DNA of 64,000 nt, from NCBI RefSeq assembly GCF_003815875.1, contig NZ_CP033924.1, positions 2,914,001 through 2,978,000 on the forward strand, written 5' to 3'. Of the stretch, positions 29,456 to 38,223 are shown piece after piece. The stretch is from Chryseobacterium lactis (lineage in GTDB: Bacteria; Bacteroidota; Bacteroidia; Flavobacteriales; Weeksellaceae). The notes beneath the pieces are model-generated. The model was not told the origin of the DNA. It saw nothing but the letters and a program-made list of their open reading frames with translations, and did no database searches. Position numbers and translations under genes: made by a program. Numbering within the stretch: the first letter of the stretch is position 1; each line of letters begins with the position of its first letter.

Positions 29456-30835
29456 CTACATTAACTGATATTCCGGAGTGGACATCAGGTTGATGACAGT
29501 CATTTTTATACTCTTATCAGAAAAACTATTTACAGTATTCATATCCAGACTTTTGGAATTTTGAATTAAATAATCTTCACATTTTTTAGAAGTAAAAATC
29601 TTATCGACCCGATCCCAGTCTATTGTGATATTCGGGTTTTTAAAAGTCTTGTTTAAAGCCGTTTCGCGGGATTTCATCCCCATATCAATGTCATCATCCT
29701 GTCTTGGGCTATATTCTAAAGGACGTAGCCCTGACCAAATCTGGGGAACCTGAAGTCTTAACATCAGCGTAGAACTGTCGATCCAGGATTTTCCGTTTGG
29801 CCATCCGGATACATTGGGAGGGTAGAGCAGCATCTGCCCCAATAACTTCTGATAAACAATGAGGTTTTCCGGATTCTGAATGTGCATGGGAAGTACCCGC
29901 ATTATTCCGGCCATCAGCTCTACAGGAGATTTTATCCTGTTTCCAATATTCTTCTGATCATAAAACCATGAACTTGAAAATATCTCTGTCATCAGCTTTT
30001 TGATATCATAACCGGAATTGTAGAAGCCTGTGCTGAGCTTGTCAACAATATCCTTATCTACATTTTCATTGACAAAAAATTTATAGATCTTGGTGGTAAT
30101 AAATTGGGAGGTACTTTTTTGTTCTAAAATAATATTTAAAACATCAGCACCAGAAAAATTACCTGTTTTACCCAAAAAGGTTTTGGTTCCTTCATCATGC
30201 AGGTTTTTGCGTTCTTTAAAATTGCCTTCTTTATCATAGCTCCAGCCTGTAAAAGCTCTTGCACCTTCTCTCACATCTTTTTCAGTATAGTTGCCTCTTC
30301 CCATGGTAAAGAGTTCCATTACTTCACGGGCAAAATTTTCATTGGGATGATCTTTCTTGTTCTGTTGATTGTTCAGAAAGTTGAGCATGGCGGGCGACTG
30401 GCTTACTTCAAAAAGCAAATCTTTAAAATTACCCAATGCATTTTTTCGGATAGTATTTAAAAGCTGTCTGTTGAATTTAGGATTGAGCACCCTTGATGCA
30501 AAATGTCCGTGCCAGAAAAATGCCATTTTCTCTCTCATCTGTTCCTTGCTGTTCACCATTTTATCGAGAAAGTTCAGGTTGAGTTCGTTGTTTTGCTCCC
30601 TGTTAATCCTTTGCATTTCCTTTTTCTTTTCTGCGGGAGCATTGCTGTTCATATAATCTGCGGTGGGATCTGTATCGGGAGTGTCATAATTGACCTCTGT
30701 GAAGCTGTCTTGTTTAAATAATTCATTCATCAGCGTTTTTATATTCTTATTTTTCAGATCGTCAATCTGATTGATTCCAATCCCGAATCCTGCACGCCAG
30801 AGAAGATGTTTGTTTTTTACTAATGAATCAGCCAT
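29456..30835 (-). CDS. DUF1800 protein
   Basis: This 459-aa protein carries the DUF1800 landmarks: HLLWRAGFGIG near the N-terminus, REKMAFFWHGHFASR, NENFAREVMELFTMGRGNYTEKDV and RAFTGWSYD. The late block YPPNVSGWPNGKSWIDSSTLMLRL follows. No classical signal peptide is evident, unlike its DUF1501 partner downstream. Its function is unknown; pairing suggests a shared complex with the exported DUF1501 protein. Confidence 0.9.
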   Translation of the reverse strand: MADSLVKNKHLLWRAGFGIGINQIDDLKNKNIKTLMNELFKQDSFTEVNYDTPDTDPTADYMNSNAPAEKKKEMQRINREQNNELNLNFLDKMVNSKEQMREKMAFFWHGHFASRVLNPKFNRQLLNTIRKNALGNFKDLLFEVSQSPAMLNFLNNQQNKKDHPNENFAREVMELFTMGRGNYTEKDVREGARAFTGWSYDKEGNFKERKNLHDEGTKTFLGKTGNFSGADVLNIILEQKSTSQFITTKIYKFFVNENVDKDIVDKLSTGFYNSGYDIKKLMTEIFSSSWFYDQKNIGNRIKSPVELMAGIMRVLPMHIQNPENLIVYQKLLGQMLLYPPNVSGWPNGKSWIDSSTLMLRLQVPQIWSGLRPLEYSPRQDDDIDMGMKSRETALNKTFKNPNITIDWDRVDKIFTSKKCEDYLIQNSKSLDMNTVNSFSDKSIKMTVINLMSTPEYQLM

Positions 30836-31227
30836 GATGAGGTTATTTGCTTTTTGATGTTTTTGATGGAAAAAAGTTAAAATAATAACGGGTTAAAGAT
30901 TGTTAATATTGTTAGACAGGCAGATGTATTGACGGAAGAAAAAATTGCTTCTTATAATAAAGGTAATATCTTGTCTTCTACTTTATATAGAATCTGTTTT
31001 TAAGTGTAGCAACCTTCTTCGAGCTTCCACTCATTGTTTTTCATTTAAGTCCACTTTTTAAGATCATTTTTTGATAATTTTTGTTAAACAAATATTTAAT
31101 TTTTCTTAAAAATAATCTATTGATATTCATTTGTTTATGATTTTATTGCGTGTTAAAATCACGGAAAAAGCCTTGCTTGGCATGATTTTTACATCCTCTT
31201 GTTTAGTAAAATTTAAAAATTAGAGTT
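30836..31227. other. Divergent intergenic region without a gene
   Basis: These 392 AT-rich bp lie between the DUF1800 gene and a divergent small barrel gene. They must contain both promoters. I see no frame with a credible start, no repeat family member and no stable hairpin. Confidence 0.5.
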
Positions 31228-31791
31228 ATGAAAATGTTTAAACAAGCAATATTGCTGGCTGGAATTTTGACAGCAGGTATAGCAAGCGCCCAAAGTTCAC
31301 AAATGAATAATATGCTTAAAGTAGGCGCTAATGTTGGTTTAGCAGTTCCCGCAGATAATCTTTCTGCAGCAGTTGGAGTAGATGTAGCTTACCAGAACCT
31401 GATTACTCCAGGATTTGGATTAGGTATCGCATCAGGATATACTCATTATTTCGGAAAAGAAAATAACGGTTATAAAAACAATGATGTAGGTGTAGTTCCT
31501 GTAGCTGCTTTAATTAGAATTTATCCTAAACAAACAGGTTTCTATTTCGGAACAGACTTAGGATATGGTTTCTTGGTTGGAGACAAGCAGGTAGCTTCTA
31601 ATACAAATGTTGAAAGAGCAAGCGGAGGTTTTTACCTTAAGCCGGAGATCGGATACCACAACAGAGACTGGAATTTCTTTGTACAATACCAAAAGGTTTT
31701 TGTGGGAACTAAAGGAGATTTGCCAGGACAGGATTATAATGTGGGGAATATCGGAGTAGGATTCGGTTATAATATTCCATTAGGAAAGTAG
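31228..31791 (+). CDS. Small outer membrane beta-barrel protein
   Basis: This 187-aa protein has a signal peptide (residues 1-22, cleavage after GIASAQ). The mature part is a run of amphipathic strands rich in Gly and aromatics (VGANVGLAVPADNLSAAVGV, GTDLGYGFLVGDK, WNFFVQYQKVFVGTKGD) ending GIGVGFGYNIPLGK, typical of an 8-stranded barrel. It is monocistronic with a perfect terminator. Its function is unknown. Confidence 0.8.
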   Translation: MKMFKQAILLAGILTAGIASAQSSQMNNMLKVGANVGLAVPADNLSAAVGVDVAYQNLITPGFGLGIASGYTHYFGKENNGYKNNDVGVVPVAALIRIYPKQTGFYFGTDLGYGFLVGDKQVASNTNVERASGGFYLKPEIGYHNRDWNFFVQYQKVFVGTKGDLPGQDYNVGNIGVGFGYNIPLGK

Positions 31792-31819
31792 TTAGATTTA
31801 ATATAAACAATTATTAACC

Positions 31820-31848
31820 AAACCTTTTCACAAAAGTGAAAAGGTTTT
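31820..31848 (+). terminator. Terminator between barrel gene and glk
   Basis: The stem AAACCTTTTCAC / GTGAAAAGGTTT has a 4-nt loop and a T-run. It shows that the glk frame extended back to 31836 does not represent the translated start. Confidence 0.9.
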
Positions 31849-31881
31849 TTTCATCTCTGCAAGATTTACAAAAACAATTAT

Positions 31882-31889
31882 TATATTTG
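31882..31889 (+). promoter_or_regulatory. glk -7 promoter box
   Basis: TATATTTG matches TAnnTTTG exactly and ends 15 bp before ATG 31905, after the upstream terminator. This supports the shorter glk start. Confidence 0.6.
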
Positions 31890-31904
31890 ATAAAATTTGA
31901 GGTT

Positions 31905-32954
31905 ATGATTCTGAATCCAAAATTTCCACTTTATTTACCAGGAGTAGAGAACAGTAATAATGATAATATCTCTATCATCGGAGCAAGCCTCCGTGAAGAT
32001 ATAACAATCTTAGGCTATTTTGTTTCCGGGAACGGAGGTCTTGAGATCAAAAAACAAAATACATACGCAACAAAGGAATATGCTTCTTTTGCAGATATTT
32101 TAAAAGCATTTATCAACGATAATCAGCTGGAAAATGTAAAACGCCTTGGAATGGCAGTACCGGGACCTGTATTTGACGGGAAGAGTACACCTCCGAGATT
32201 AGGTTGGCATTTAGATGTTGAAGAGTACAAGAGAGAATTCGGGTTTGAACAAGCAGAGATGCTGAACGACCTTGAAGCTTCTGCTTACGGAATGGCACTT
32301 CTTGAAGATAACGATCTTGAGGCCATTTACACAAGCGGGCATCTTGAAAAAGGAAATGTAGCGATTCTTGCACCCGGAAACGGACTTGGAGAAGCCGGTT
32401 ATTTCTTTGACGGACAATACCTGAGACCATTCGCGACTGAAGGCGGGCATTCTGAATTTTCACCAAGAACCAATGTAGAGGTCGAGTTTTACCAGTTTTT
32501 AAATAACATTTATGGAATTGTAAGCTGGGAAAATGTACTTTCTAAATCCGGTTTATTCAATATCTACAGATTCTTAAGAGATGTAAAAAGGCATCCGGAA
32601 CCGGAATGGTTAGGAGAACGTCTTGCCAGTGGTAACTTTGTAGAAGAACTTTATAAAGCGGCTGTTGAAGAGAATGTATTGATCTGCAGAATTGCTTTAG
32701 ACACCTTCCTGGAGTTTTTGGCAAGAGAAGCGAATAATTTAACGCTAAAATTAAAAGCTACCGGAGGATTACTCATTGCAGGAGATATTCCTCAAATGGT
32801 AAGAGAATATATAGATAAGGACAAGTTTTATGAGAAGTTTAAAATCAGTGACAAAATGGAAGATATGTTTAAGAACATTCCGATTTATCTGATTAAGCAA
32901 AATCATACGGCACTCAAAGGTATTGCACTTTACACAGCCTACTATCAGCTATAA
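31905..32954 (+). CDS. glk: Glucokinase
   Basis: This 349-aa cytoplasmic kinase phosphorylates glucose with ATP at the entry of glycolysis. Glk-family landmarks are the sugar-binding NDLEASAYGMALL, ILAPGNGLGEAGYF, and the EGGHSEFSPR block (zinc/substrate region of bacterial glucokinases). IVSWENVLSKSGLFNIYRFL follows. The N-terminal phosphate loop is less typical than in E. coli Glk. The frame is open farther upstream to 31836, but that part overlaps a terminator and a promoter box, so ATG 31905 is the better start. Confidence 0.9.
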   Translation: MILNPKFPLYLPGVENSNNDNISIIGASLREDITILGYFVSGNGGLEIKKQNTYATKEYASFADILKAFINDNQLENVKRLGMAVPGPVFDGKSTPPRLGWHLDVEEYKREFGFEQAEMLNDLEASAYGMALLEDNDLEAIYTSGHLEKGNVAILAPGNGLGEAGYFFDGQYLRPFATEGGHSEFSPRTNVEVEFYQFLNNIYGIVSWENVLSKSGLFNIYRFLRDVKRHPEPEWLGERLASGNFVEELYKAAVEENVLICRIALDTFLEFLAREANNLTLKLKATGGLLIAGDIPQMVREYIDKDKFYEKFKISDKMEDMFKNIPIYLIKQNHTALKGIALYTAYYQL

Positions 32955-32961
32955 AATACAA

Positions 32962-32981
32962 ACTCCGAAGAAATTCGGAGT
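32962..32981 (+). terminator. Terminator of glk
   Basis: The stem ACTCCGAA / TTCGGAGT has a 4-nt loop and seven T residues, 7 bp after the glk stop codon. Confidence 0.9.
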
Positions 32982-33061
32982 TTTTTTATGGAGATGATAT
33001 TATTCATAAAAATAATCAAATTTCTTGATATACATCAATGAAATCTATGAGATAAGATGGC

Positions 33062-33069
33062 TACCTTTG
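33062..33069 (+). promoter_or_regulatory. -7 box of the first YceI gene
   Basis: TACCTTTG matches the Bacteroidetes -7 box exactly, 31 bp upstream of the start codon. Confidence 0.55.
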
Positions 33070-33100
33070 TGTTATTAAATAAGTAAAACAATTCTATTCA

Positions 33101-33667
33101 ATGAAAAAAATATTTTTATTAGCAGTATTAGCTGGTGGTTTAGCATTCGGACAGTCAAAAAAAGTAGTAGCTTCTGATATTCACTGGTGGGGATATAAAG
33201 TAGCAAAATCTGAGGCAAGTTCTCACGATGGAACTGTAAAAGTGAAATCAGGAGATATGGTGATGAAAGGAAACCAATTGGTAGGCGGAAGTTTTGTTTT
33301 GGATATGACTTCTATTAATGCAACTGACCTTACAGGAGAATATCAGCAAAAATTGAACGGACACCTTAAAAACGGTGACTTCTTTGAAGTTGAAAAACAC
33401 CCTACTGCTAGTTTCAAAATTACAGGAGTAAAGAAAAACAGCGATAAAATCTATAACTCTTTGGTAACAGGAAACCTTACAGTAAAAGGAAAAACAAACC
33501 CGGTTACTTTCCCTGCGAAAATTTCTTACAGCAAAGGAGTAGTAAGTTTAGTATCCAACAAATTCTCTTTCGACAGACAGAAATTTGATGTAGCTTACAA
33601 GTCTACAATGCAGGATGTTTTTGTGAAAGATGATATTGATATGGTCGTAAAGGTGACTGCTCAATAA
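33101..33667 (+). CDS. YceI family lipocalin-like protein (first of pair)
   Basis: This 188-aa protein has a signal peptide (residues 1-18, ending AFGQ), so it is periplasmic or secreted. The mature part has the YceI beta-barrel motifs: VVASDIHWWGYKVAKSEASS, the GSFVLDMTSINATDLTG strand, FFEVEKHPTASFKIT and the VKGKTNPVTFPAKI pair. The family binds polyisoprenoid-like lipids in an extended cavity. A paralogue follows directly at 33746-34372, and the two share most motifs, so they are a tandem duplication, but each has its own promoter and terminator. Confidence 0.92.
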   Translation: MKKIFLLAVLAGGLAFGQSKKVVASDIHWWGYKVAKSEASSHDGTVKVKSGDMVMKGNQLVGGSFVLDMTSINATDLTGEYQQKLNGHLKNGDFFEVEKHPTASFKITGVKKNSDKIYNSLVTGNLTVKGKTNPVTFPAKISYSKGVVSLVSNKFSFDRQKFDVAYKSTMQDVFVKDDIDMVVKVTAQ

Positions 33668-33689
33668 ATTAATCAAAAAAAGATTATTA

Positions 33690-33712
33690 AAAGTGTAGAA
33701 GTTCTACACTTT
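33690..33712 (+). terminator. Terminator between the two YceI genes
   Basis: The stem AAAGTGTAG / CTACACTTT with a 5-nt loop is followed by a T-run. The -7 box TATTTTTG of the next gene (33717-33724) begins within that run. Confidence 0.85.
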
Positions 33713-33716
33713 TTTT

Positions 33717-33724
33717 TATTTTTG
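33717..33724 (+). promoter_or_regulatory. -7 box of the second YceI gene
   Basis: TATTTTTG fits TAnnTTTG and lies 21 bp before the start codon, embedded in the T-tract of the preceding terminator. Confidence 0.5.
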
Positions 33725-33745
33725 TTGAATTGTAAATAAAAAAGA

Positions 33746-34372
33746 ATGAAAAGATTACTATTGTTTGCTATGGTGTGCGCAAGCATTTCATTTGTTTCTG
33801 CCCAGAAGAAATTTGATAAAGTGTCTAAAGTGACTTCGTCAGAGATCAGATGGTGGGGATATAAGGTTGTAAAAACTGAAGCATCCTCCCACTCAGGAAC
33901 AATAAAGCTGAAAAGTGGAAAATTTAATTTTGACCATACTGTTTTGGTAGACGGAGAGTTTGTAATAGATATGAGAAGTATGATGGCAGGAGATGTTTCT
34001 GATGAGGATCAGATCAAACTTACGAATGACCTGAAAAGTACCAACTTCTTTGAAGTAAAAAAATTCCCTATTGCAAAATTCCATTTGACTAAGATTATTC
34101 CTTTAGCAAACAGCGAATTTAATTCTACAGTATATGGAGATCTTACTCTTAAAGGAGTGAGAAAAACGATCTCTTTCCCTGCGAATGTATACGTAACTCA
34201 GTTTACAGTGGTGATTGAATCCGCGAAGTTTTCCTTAAACAGAAGAGACTTCAAGGTATTCTATCAATCTTCATTGAAAGACTATTTCATCAAAAATGAA
34301 ATGGATATTCAGTTTAAATTATCTACTGAAAAGTTGGATAATGACAACAGAGTCCCTGCGAAGAAGAAATAA
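33746..34372 (+). CDS. YceI family lipocalin-like protein (second of pair)
   Basis: This 208-aa protein has a signal peptide (residues 1-20, SFVSAQ). It repeats the motifs of its neighbour: SSEIRWWGYKVVKTEASS, GEFVIDMRSMMAGDVSDEDQ, FFEVKKFPIAKFHLT, LKGVRKTISFPANV and SLKDYFIKNEMDIQFKL. It has diverged and carries an extra charged C-terminus of about 15 residues. It probably binds a lipid in the periplasm. Confidence 0.92.
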   Translation: MKRLLLFAMVCASISFVSAQKKFDKVSKVTSSEIRWWGYKVVKTEASSHSGTIKLKSGKFNFDHTVLVDGEFVIDMRSMMAGDVSDEDQIKLTNDLKSTNFFEVKKFPIAKFHLTKIIPLANSEFNSTVYGDLTLKGVRKTISFPANVYVTQFTVVIESAKFSLNRRDFKVFYQSSLKDYFIKNEMDIQFKLSTEKLDNDNRVPAKKK

Positions 34373-34397
34373 GATTAAATATACTATTGATAAAAAA

Positions 34398-34423
34398 TGA
34401 GCAATTCTATTAGAGTTGCTCAT
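34398..34423 (+). terminator. Terminator of the second YceI gene
   Basis: The stem ATGAGCAA / TTGCTCAT with a 10-nt loop is followed by a T-run. Confidence 0.85.
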
Positions 34424-34532
34424 TTTTTTTGGTTAAATAGATTGAAGTATTTGTCGTTATAGCACCACTGAAAGTAAATAATTTTTGATTCAGAATATTC
34501 ATCGATTGCTGTAATTTTTATAAATTAGTACT

Positions 34533-35183
34533 ATGAAGATTTACATTGTAAGCGGGCTTGGAGCAGACTTTAAAGTGCTTGAAAGATTAGAATTTCCCAA
34601 GCATTATGAGCTGGTTTTTATTGACTGGCTTATTCCGGAAAAAAATGAACCTTTTAATGCTTATGTGAAAAGAATGGCTGAGAAAGTAGATGATTCTGAA
34701 CCATTCTATCTGCTGGGATATTCTTTCGGAGGAATTATTGTACAGGAGATCAACCAGCTGAAGCCGGCAGAGAAAGTCGTGATTCTGGGAAGTATAAAAT
34801 CTGATAAAGAGAAGTCCAGGTTTATCAAAACAGGAGAAGTTACCAAAATCCCGAGAATACTGCCTGTAGGACTTTTTAACGAAAGAGCTGCCAATGTATA
34901 TGCCGTGGTCCGAAAGCTTTTTGATCCTAAAAATCCAAGGCTTCTTCAATATTTCAGGGTGAAAGACCCTTATTATCTGAAATGGTCTGTAGAAAAAGTT
35001 GCAGAATGGAAATTTGAAGAAAATCCCAATGTGATTCAGATATTGGGTGATAAGGATATTGTTTTTCCCATTCGGTATTCAAAGCCGGATTATACCATTA
35101 AAGGAGGAACCCACCTTTTTCCGGCTACAAAATACAAGGAAGTTTCTAAAATATTGAATACAGTTTTTAATGATGAAAAATAA
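34533..35183 (+). CDS. Alpha/beta hydrolase
   Basis: This 216-aa protein starts YIVSGLGADFKVL (oxyanion region), and the nucleophile elbow LLGYSFGGIIVQEI has Ser at about residue 68. The acid is probably in QILGDKDIVFP and the catalytic His in KGGTHLFPATK near the C-terminus. The fold is that of cytosolic esterases; the substrate is unknown. It is a single gene between YceI and amt. Confidence 0.85.
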   Translation: MKIYIVSGLGADFKVLERLEFPKHYELVFIDWLIPEKNEPFNAYVKRMAEKVDDSEPFYLLGYSFGGIIVQEINQLKPAEKVVILGSIKSDKEKSRFIKTGEVTKIPRILPVGLFNERAANVYAVVRKLFDPKNPRLLQYFRVKDPYYLKWSVEKVAEWKFEENPNVIQILGDKDIVFPIRYSKPDYTIKGGTHLFPATKYKEVSKILNTVFNDEK

Positions 35184-35253
35184 AATATTATTTTCTGAAT
35201 AGTTTTTTATAGGGGTGTTTTGTTGAAAAACATTTTTTTTAATAATTTATATT

Positions 35254-35261
35254 TAAATTTG
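35254..35261 (+). promoter_or_regulatory. amt -7 box
   Basis: TAAATTTG fits TAnnTTTG, 23 bp before the amt start codon. Confidence 0.5.
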
Positions 35262-35284
35262 ATAGGGGTTAAATATAAATTATT

Positions 35285-36628
35285 ATGAAAATCGGATTAA
35301 AATGGATCGTTTCTTTTTCAATCATTGCTTTAGTTGCAATTGGAGGATTGTTCTGGAATCCTGCTTCACATGTGGCCAATACGACGGAGTTTCTTACCGA
35401 AGATAAAATTGTAGGAGCAGATGTGGCATGGATTCTGGCAGCTGCAGGACTTGTACTTCTTATGACTCCCGGGCTTTCTTTCTTCTACGGAGGAATGGTT
35501 GGCAAAAAAAATGTGATTTCTACCATGCTGCAGAGTTTTATTGCACTGGGCGTTATCTCTATTTTATGGGTAGTAGTAGGCTTTTCTCTGTCTTTTGGCG
35601 AATCATTGGGATTTAATCTTAATGGAGAGCATTACGGAATTATCGGGAATCCATTGAGCTATCCTTTTTTTTCCGGAGTAGGAATTCTCCCTCATAAAAT
35701 GATGGCATCTACCATTCCATTTATACTTTTTGCCTTGTTCCAGATGAAATTTGCAGTCATTACTCCTGCTATCATCACCGGTTCTTTTGCCGAGAGGGTG
35801 CGTTTTATTTCCTATCTCCTGTTTATCGTCCTTTTCAGTATTTTTATTTATGCTCCGCTTTGTCATATGGTGTGGCATCCTGACGGTCTTCTGAATAAAT
35901 ATTTTGGAGTGAAAGATTTTGCCGGTGGAACAGTAGTCCATATGAGTGCCGGTTTTGCCGCACTTGCAGGAGCATTAGTCGTAGGAAACAGAAAAAATCC
36001 ACATCATGAACCTTCTAATATTCCTTATGTACTTTTAGGAACGGGAATGTTGTGGTTTGGGTGGTTCGGATTTAATGCAGGATCCGCATTGAGTGCCTCT
36101 GCTTCTGCTGCAACAGCTTTTGGAACAACTACCATAGCCTCTGCATCGGCAATGCTGACCTGGATATTTTTTGACAGGATCAATGGGCGAAGTGTTTCTG
36201 CATTGGGAGCGTGCATCGGAGCCGTTGTAGGATTGGTGGCGATTACTCCCGGCTGTGGATTTGTCAGCATTCAGGAAAGCCTTTTTATCGGGTTTATCAC
36301 GGCCATAGTTTCTAATGTGATGGTCAACTGGAGAAGCTTAAAAAGGATAGATGATACCCTTGATGTTTTTGCCTGTCATGGAGTAGGTGGAATTATGGGA
36401 ATGATCCTGACTGCCATTTTTGCCCATGGTGAAAAGGCAAGTCTTCTGCATGGTGGTTTTGAAGTTTTTCTTCACCATATGGCAGCGCTGGTTCTTGTTT
36501 CTGTTTTTACATTTTTCGGATCATTGATTTTATATAAGATAACCGATTCGATAATCACGTTGAGGGTCTCTGAAGAGTCTGAAAATAAGGGGCTTGATCT
36601 CTCTCAACATGAGGAAAGTTTCAGCTGA
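35285..36628 (+). CDS. amt: Ammonium transporter
   Basis: This 447-aa inner-membrane ammonium channel/transporter has 11 to 12 helices. Motifs are DVAWILAAAGLVLLMTPGLS followed by FFYGGMVGKKN (about residues 55-80), DFAGGTVVHMSAGFAALAGA with the first pore His, and DVFACHGVGGIMG with the second pore His. The first hydrophobic segment may be a signal or an extra helix. No glnK/glnB follows, unlike many bacterial amt operons; the downstream sdaA has its own promoter. Confidence 0.95.
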   Translation: MKIGLKWIVSFSIIALVAIGGLFWNPASHVANTTEFLTEDKIVGADVAWILAAAGLVLLMTPGLSFFYGGMVGKKNVISTMLQSFIALGVISILWVVVGFSLSFGESLGFNLNGEHYGIIGNPLSYPFFSGVGILPHKMMASTIPFILFALFQMKFAVITPAIITGSFAERVRFISYLLFIVLFSIFIYAPLCHMVWHPDGLLNKYFGVKDFAGGTVVHMSAGFAALAGALVVGNRKNPHHEPSNIPYVLLGTGMLWFGWFGFNAGSALSASASAATAFGTTTIASASAMLTWIFFDRINGRSVSALGACIGAVVGLVAITPGCGFVSIQESLFIGFITAIVSNVMVNWRSLKRIDDTLDVFACHGVGGIMGMILTAIFAHGEKASLLHGGFEVFLHHMAALVLVSVFTFFGSLILYKITDSIITLRVSEESENKGLDLSQHEESFS

Positions 36629-36694
36629 CCTTTTCTATTCTTACATTATCATTAAACCTCATTGAAATCCTGATTATTATTAAGATTTATCATG

Positions 36695-36702
36695 TATCTT
36701 TG
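36695..36702 (+). promoter_or_regulatory. sdaA -7 box
   Basis: TATCTTTG fits TAnnTTTG, 26 bp before the sdaA start codon. Confidence 0.55.
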
Positions 36703-36728
36703 CGTTAGAGGAAAATGACGAATCATTT

Positions 36729-38147
36729 ATGGAATCAATATCGGTTTTTGAGATTATTAAAGTAGGGATAGGCCCATCCAGTTCGCATACGATGGGGCCA
36801 TGGAATGCCGCATCAGCATTTATCAGAATTATAAAGAGAGAAAGATCAATAGCTGAGGTAAGAGAAGTTTTTCTTGAGTTTTTTGGTTCACTTGCCAAAA
36901 CGGGAATTGGACACGGAACAGATATTGCGGGAATGCTCGGTTTGAATGGTGAAGATTTTAAGATCATCGATACTTCAAAAATTGATGAGAAAATTGATTA
37001 TATAAAAAATACTCAAACCATTAATCTCGGAGGAGAGAAAGTTATTCCATTTATTTATGGGCATCACTTGATTTTAAATATGCAAAAATCACTTGATTTT
37101 CATCCCAATGGAATGATCTTTAAGGCTGTTTTTGAAGATGGTACCGAGCTTGTGCAGGATTTTTATTCTGTAGGTGGAGGTTTTATCGCCAGCCAGGAAA
37201 AAAACTCGATTGAAAAACACTGTGTACGTACTTTATATCCTTGTCATCATGGTTCAGATCTTGCAAAATATTGCCAGAAACTGGGGTTTGACCGAATTTC
37301 AGATTTAATTTTCATTAACGAAGAAAGTTGGAGAACTCAGGAAGAAACGAGACAGGAAGCACTCTATATCTGGCAGCAAATCAAAGAATGTATTTATAAA
37401 GGCGTTAATAAAGAAGGGATCCTTCCGGGAGGATTGAATGTTTCCAGAAGGGCAGCGGGACTTAACAGAAAGCTTTTAGGAGATAAAATATATAAAAATA
37501 TCGACGAGTGGTTCAAGCTTGTGGTAGATGCAGAAGAGAATTTCACCAATATCAATAAGTGGATAGCCTGCTTTGCACTGGCTGTAAACGAAGAAAATGC
37601 AAGTTTTGGAAGAATTATTACAGCGCCTACGAATGGCGCAAGTGGAGTGATTCCTGCAGTTTTGATGTATGCTCAGGCATTTACCCCGTTTACCAGTGAG
37701 GATGACATTGCAAGATTCCTGCTTGTTGCAGGTGAAATTGGAACATTATTCAAAAAAAATGCAACAATCTCTGCCGCGATGGGAGGTTGTCAGGCAGAAA
37801 TCGGAGTATCATCAGCGATGGCAGCAGCAGGTCTTACTGAAATCTTAGGCGGAAGTGTAGGACAGGTAATGATGGCGGCAGAAATTGCAATGGAACATCA
37901 CCTTGGGTTAACCTGTGATCCGATCAAAGGACTGGTACAGATTCCATGTATCGAAAGAAATACAATGGGAGCCATGAAAGCCATTACAGCAGCTAATATT
38001 GCGCTGGAAAGTGATCCTGCCAAGGCCAAAGTAACGTTAGATGAGGTGATTCAGACGATGTGGGAAACTGCACAATCGATGAGTGATCGTTTCAAGGAAA
38101 CTTCCGAAGGAGGACTTGCGATAGCTGTCAATGTTCCGGAATGTTAA
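36729..38147 (+). CDS. sdaA: L-serine ammonia-lyase
   Basis: This 472-aa single-chain iron-sulfur serine dehydratase converts L-serine to pyruvate and ammonia. The N-terminal beta subunit-like part starts with VGIGPSSSHTMGPWNAA. The catalytic alpha part carries TAPTNGASGVIPAVL. The cluster cysteines are in MGGCQAEIGVSSAMAAAG, LTCDPIKGLVQ and IPCIERNTMGA. Its length matches the one-chain SdaA type. Placement after amt is suggestive only (both concern ammonia), and its promoter and terminator are separate. Confidence 0.95.
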   Translation: MESISVFEIIKVGIGPSSSHTMGPWNAASAFIRIIKRERSIAEVREVFLEFFGSLAKTGIGHGTDIAGMLGLNGEDFKIIDTSKIDEKIDYIKNTQTINLGGEKVIPFIYGHHLILNMQKSLDFHPNGMIFKAVFEDGTELVQDFYSVGGGFIASQEKNSIEKHCVRTLYPCHHGSDLAKYCQKLGFDRISDLIFINEESWRTQEETRQEALYIWQQIKECIYKGVNKEGILPGGLNVSRRAAGLNRKLLGDKIYKNIDEWFKLVVDAEENFTNINKWIACFALAVNEENASFGRIITAPTNGASGVIPAVLMYAQAFTPFTSEDDIARFLLVAGEIGTLFKKNATISAAMGGCQAEIGVSSAMAAAGLTEILGGSVGQVMMAAEIAMEHHLGLTCDPIKGLVQIPCIERNTMGAMKAITAANIALESDPAKAKVTLDEVIQTMWETAQSMSDRFKETSEGGLAIAVNVPEC

Positions 38148-38172
38148 TAGTCAACAATAATTTAAAATACAA

Positions 38173-38200
38173 AATCCTTAGGCAATGAAGTCTAAGGATT
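38173..38200 (+). terminator. Terminator of sdaA
   Basis: The stem AATCCTTAG / CTAAGGATT with a 10-nt loop is followed by eight T residues. It lies between convergent genes. Confidence 0.85.
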
Positions 38201-38223
38201 TTTTTTATCTGAATTAAAGAGAA

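Noticed and set aside
31836..31904. N-terminal extension of glucokinase
   Set aside because: It runs through a Rho-independent terminator and a -7 box, so it cannot be part of the translated message.
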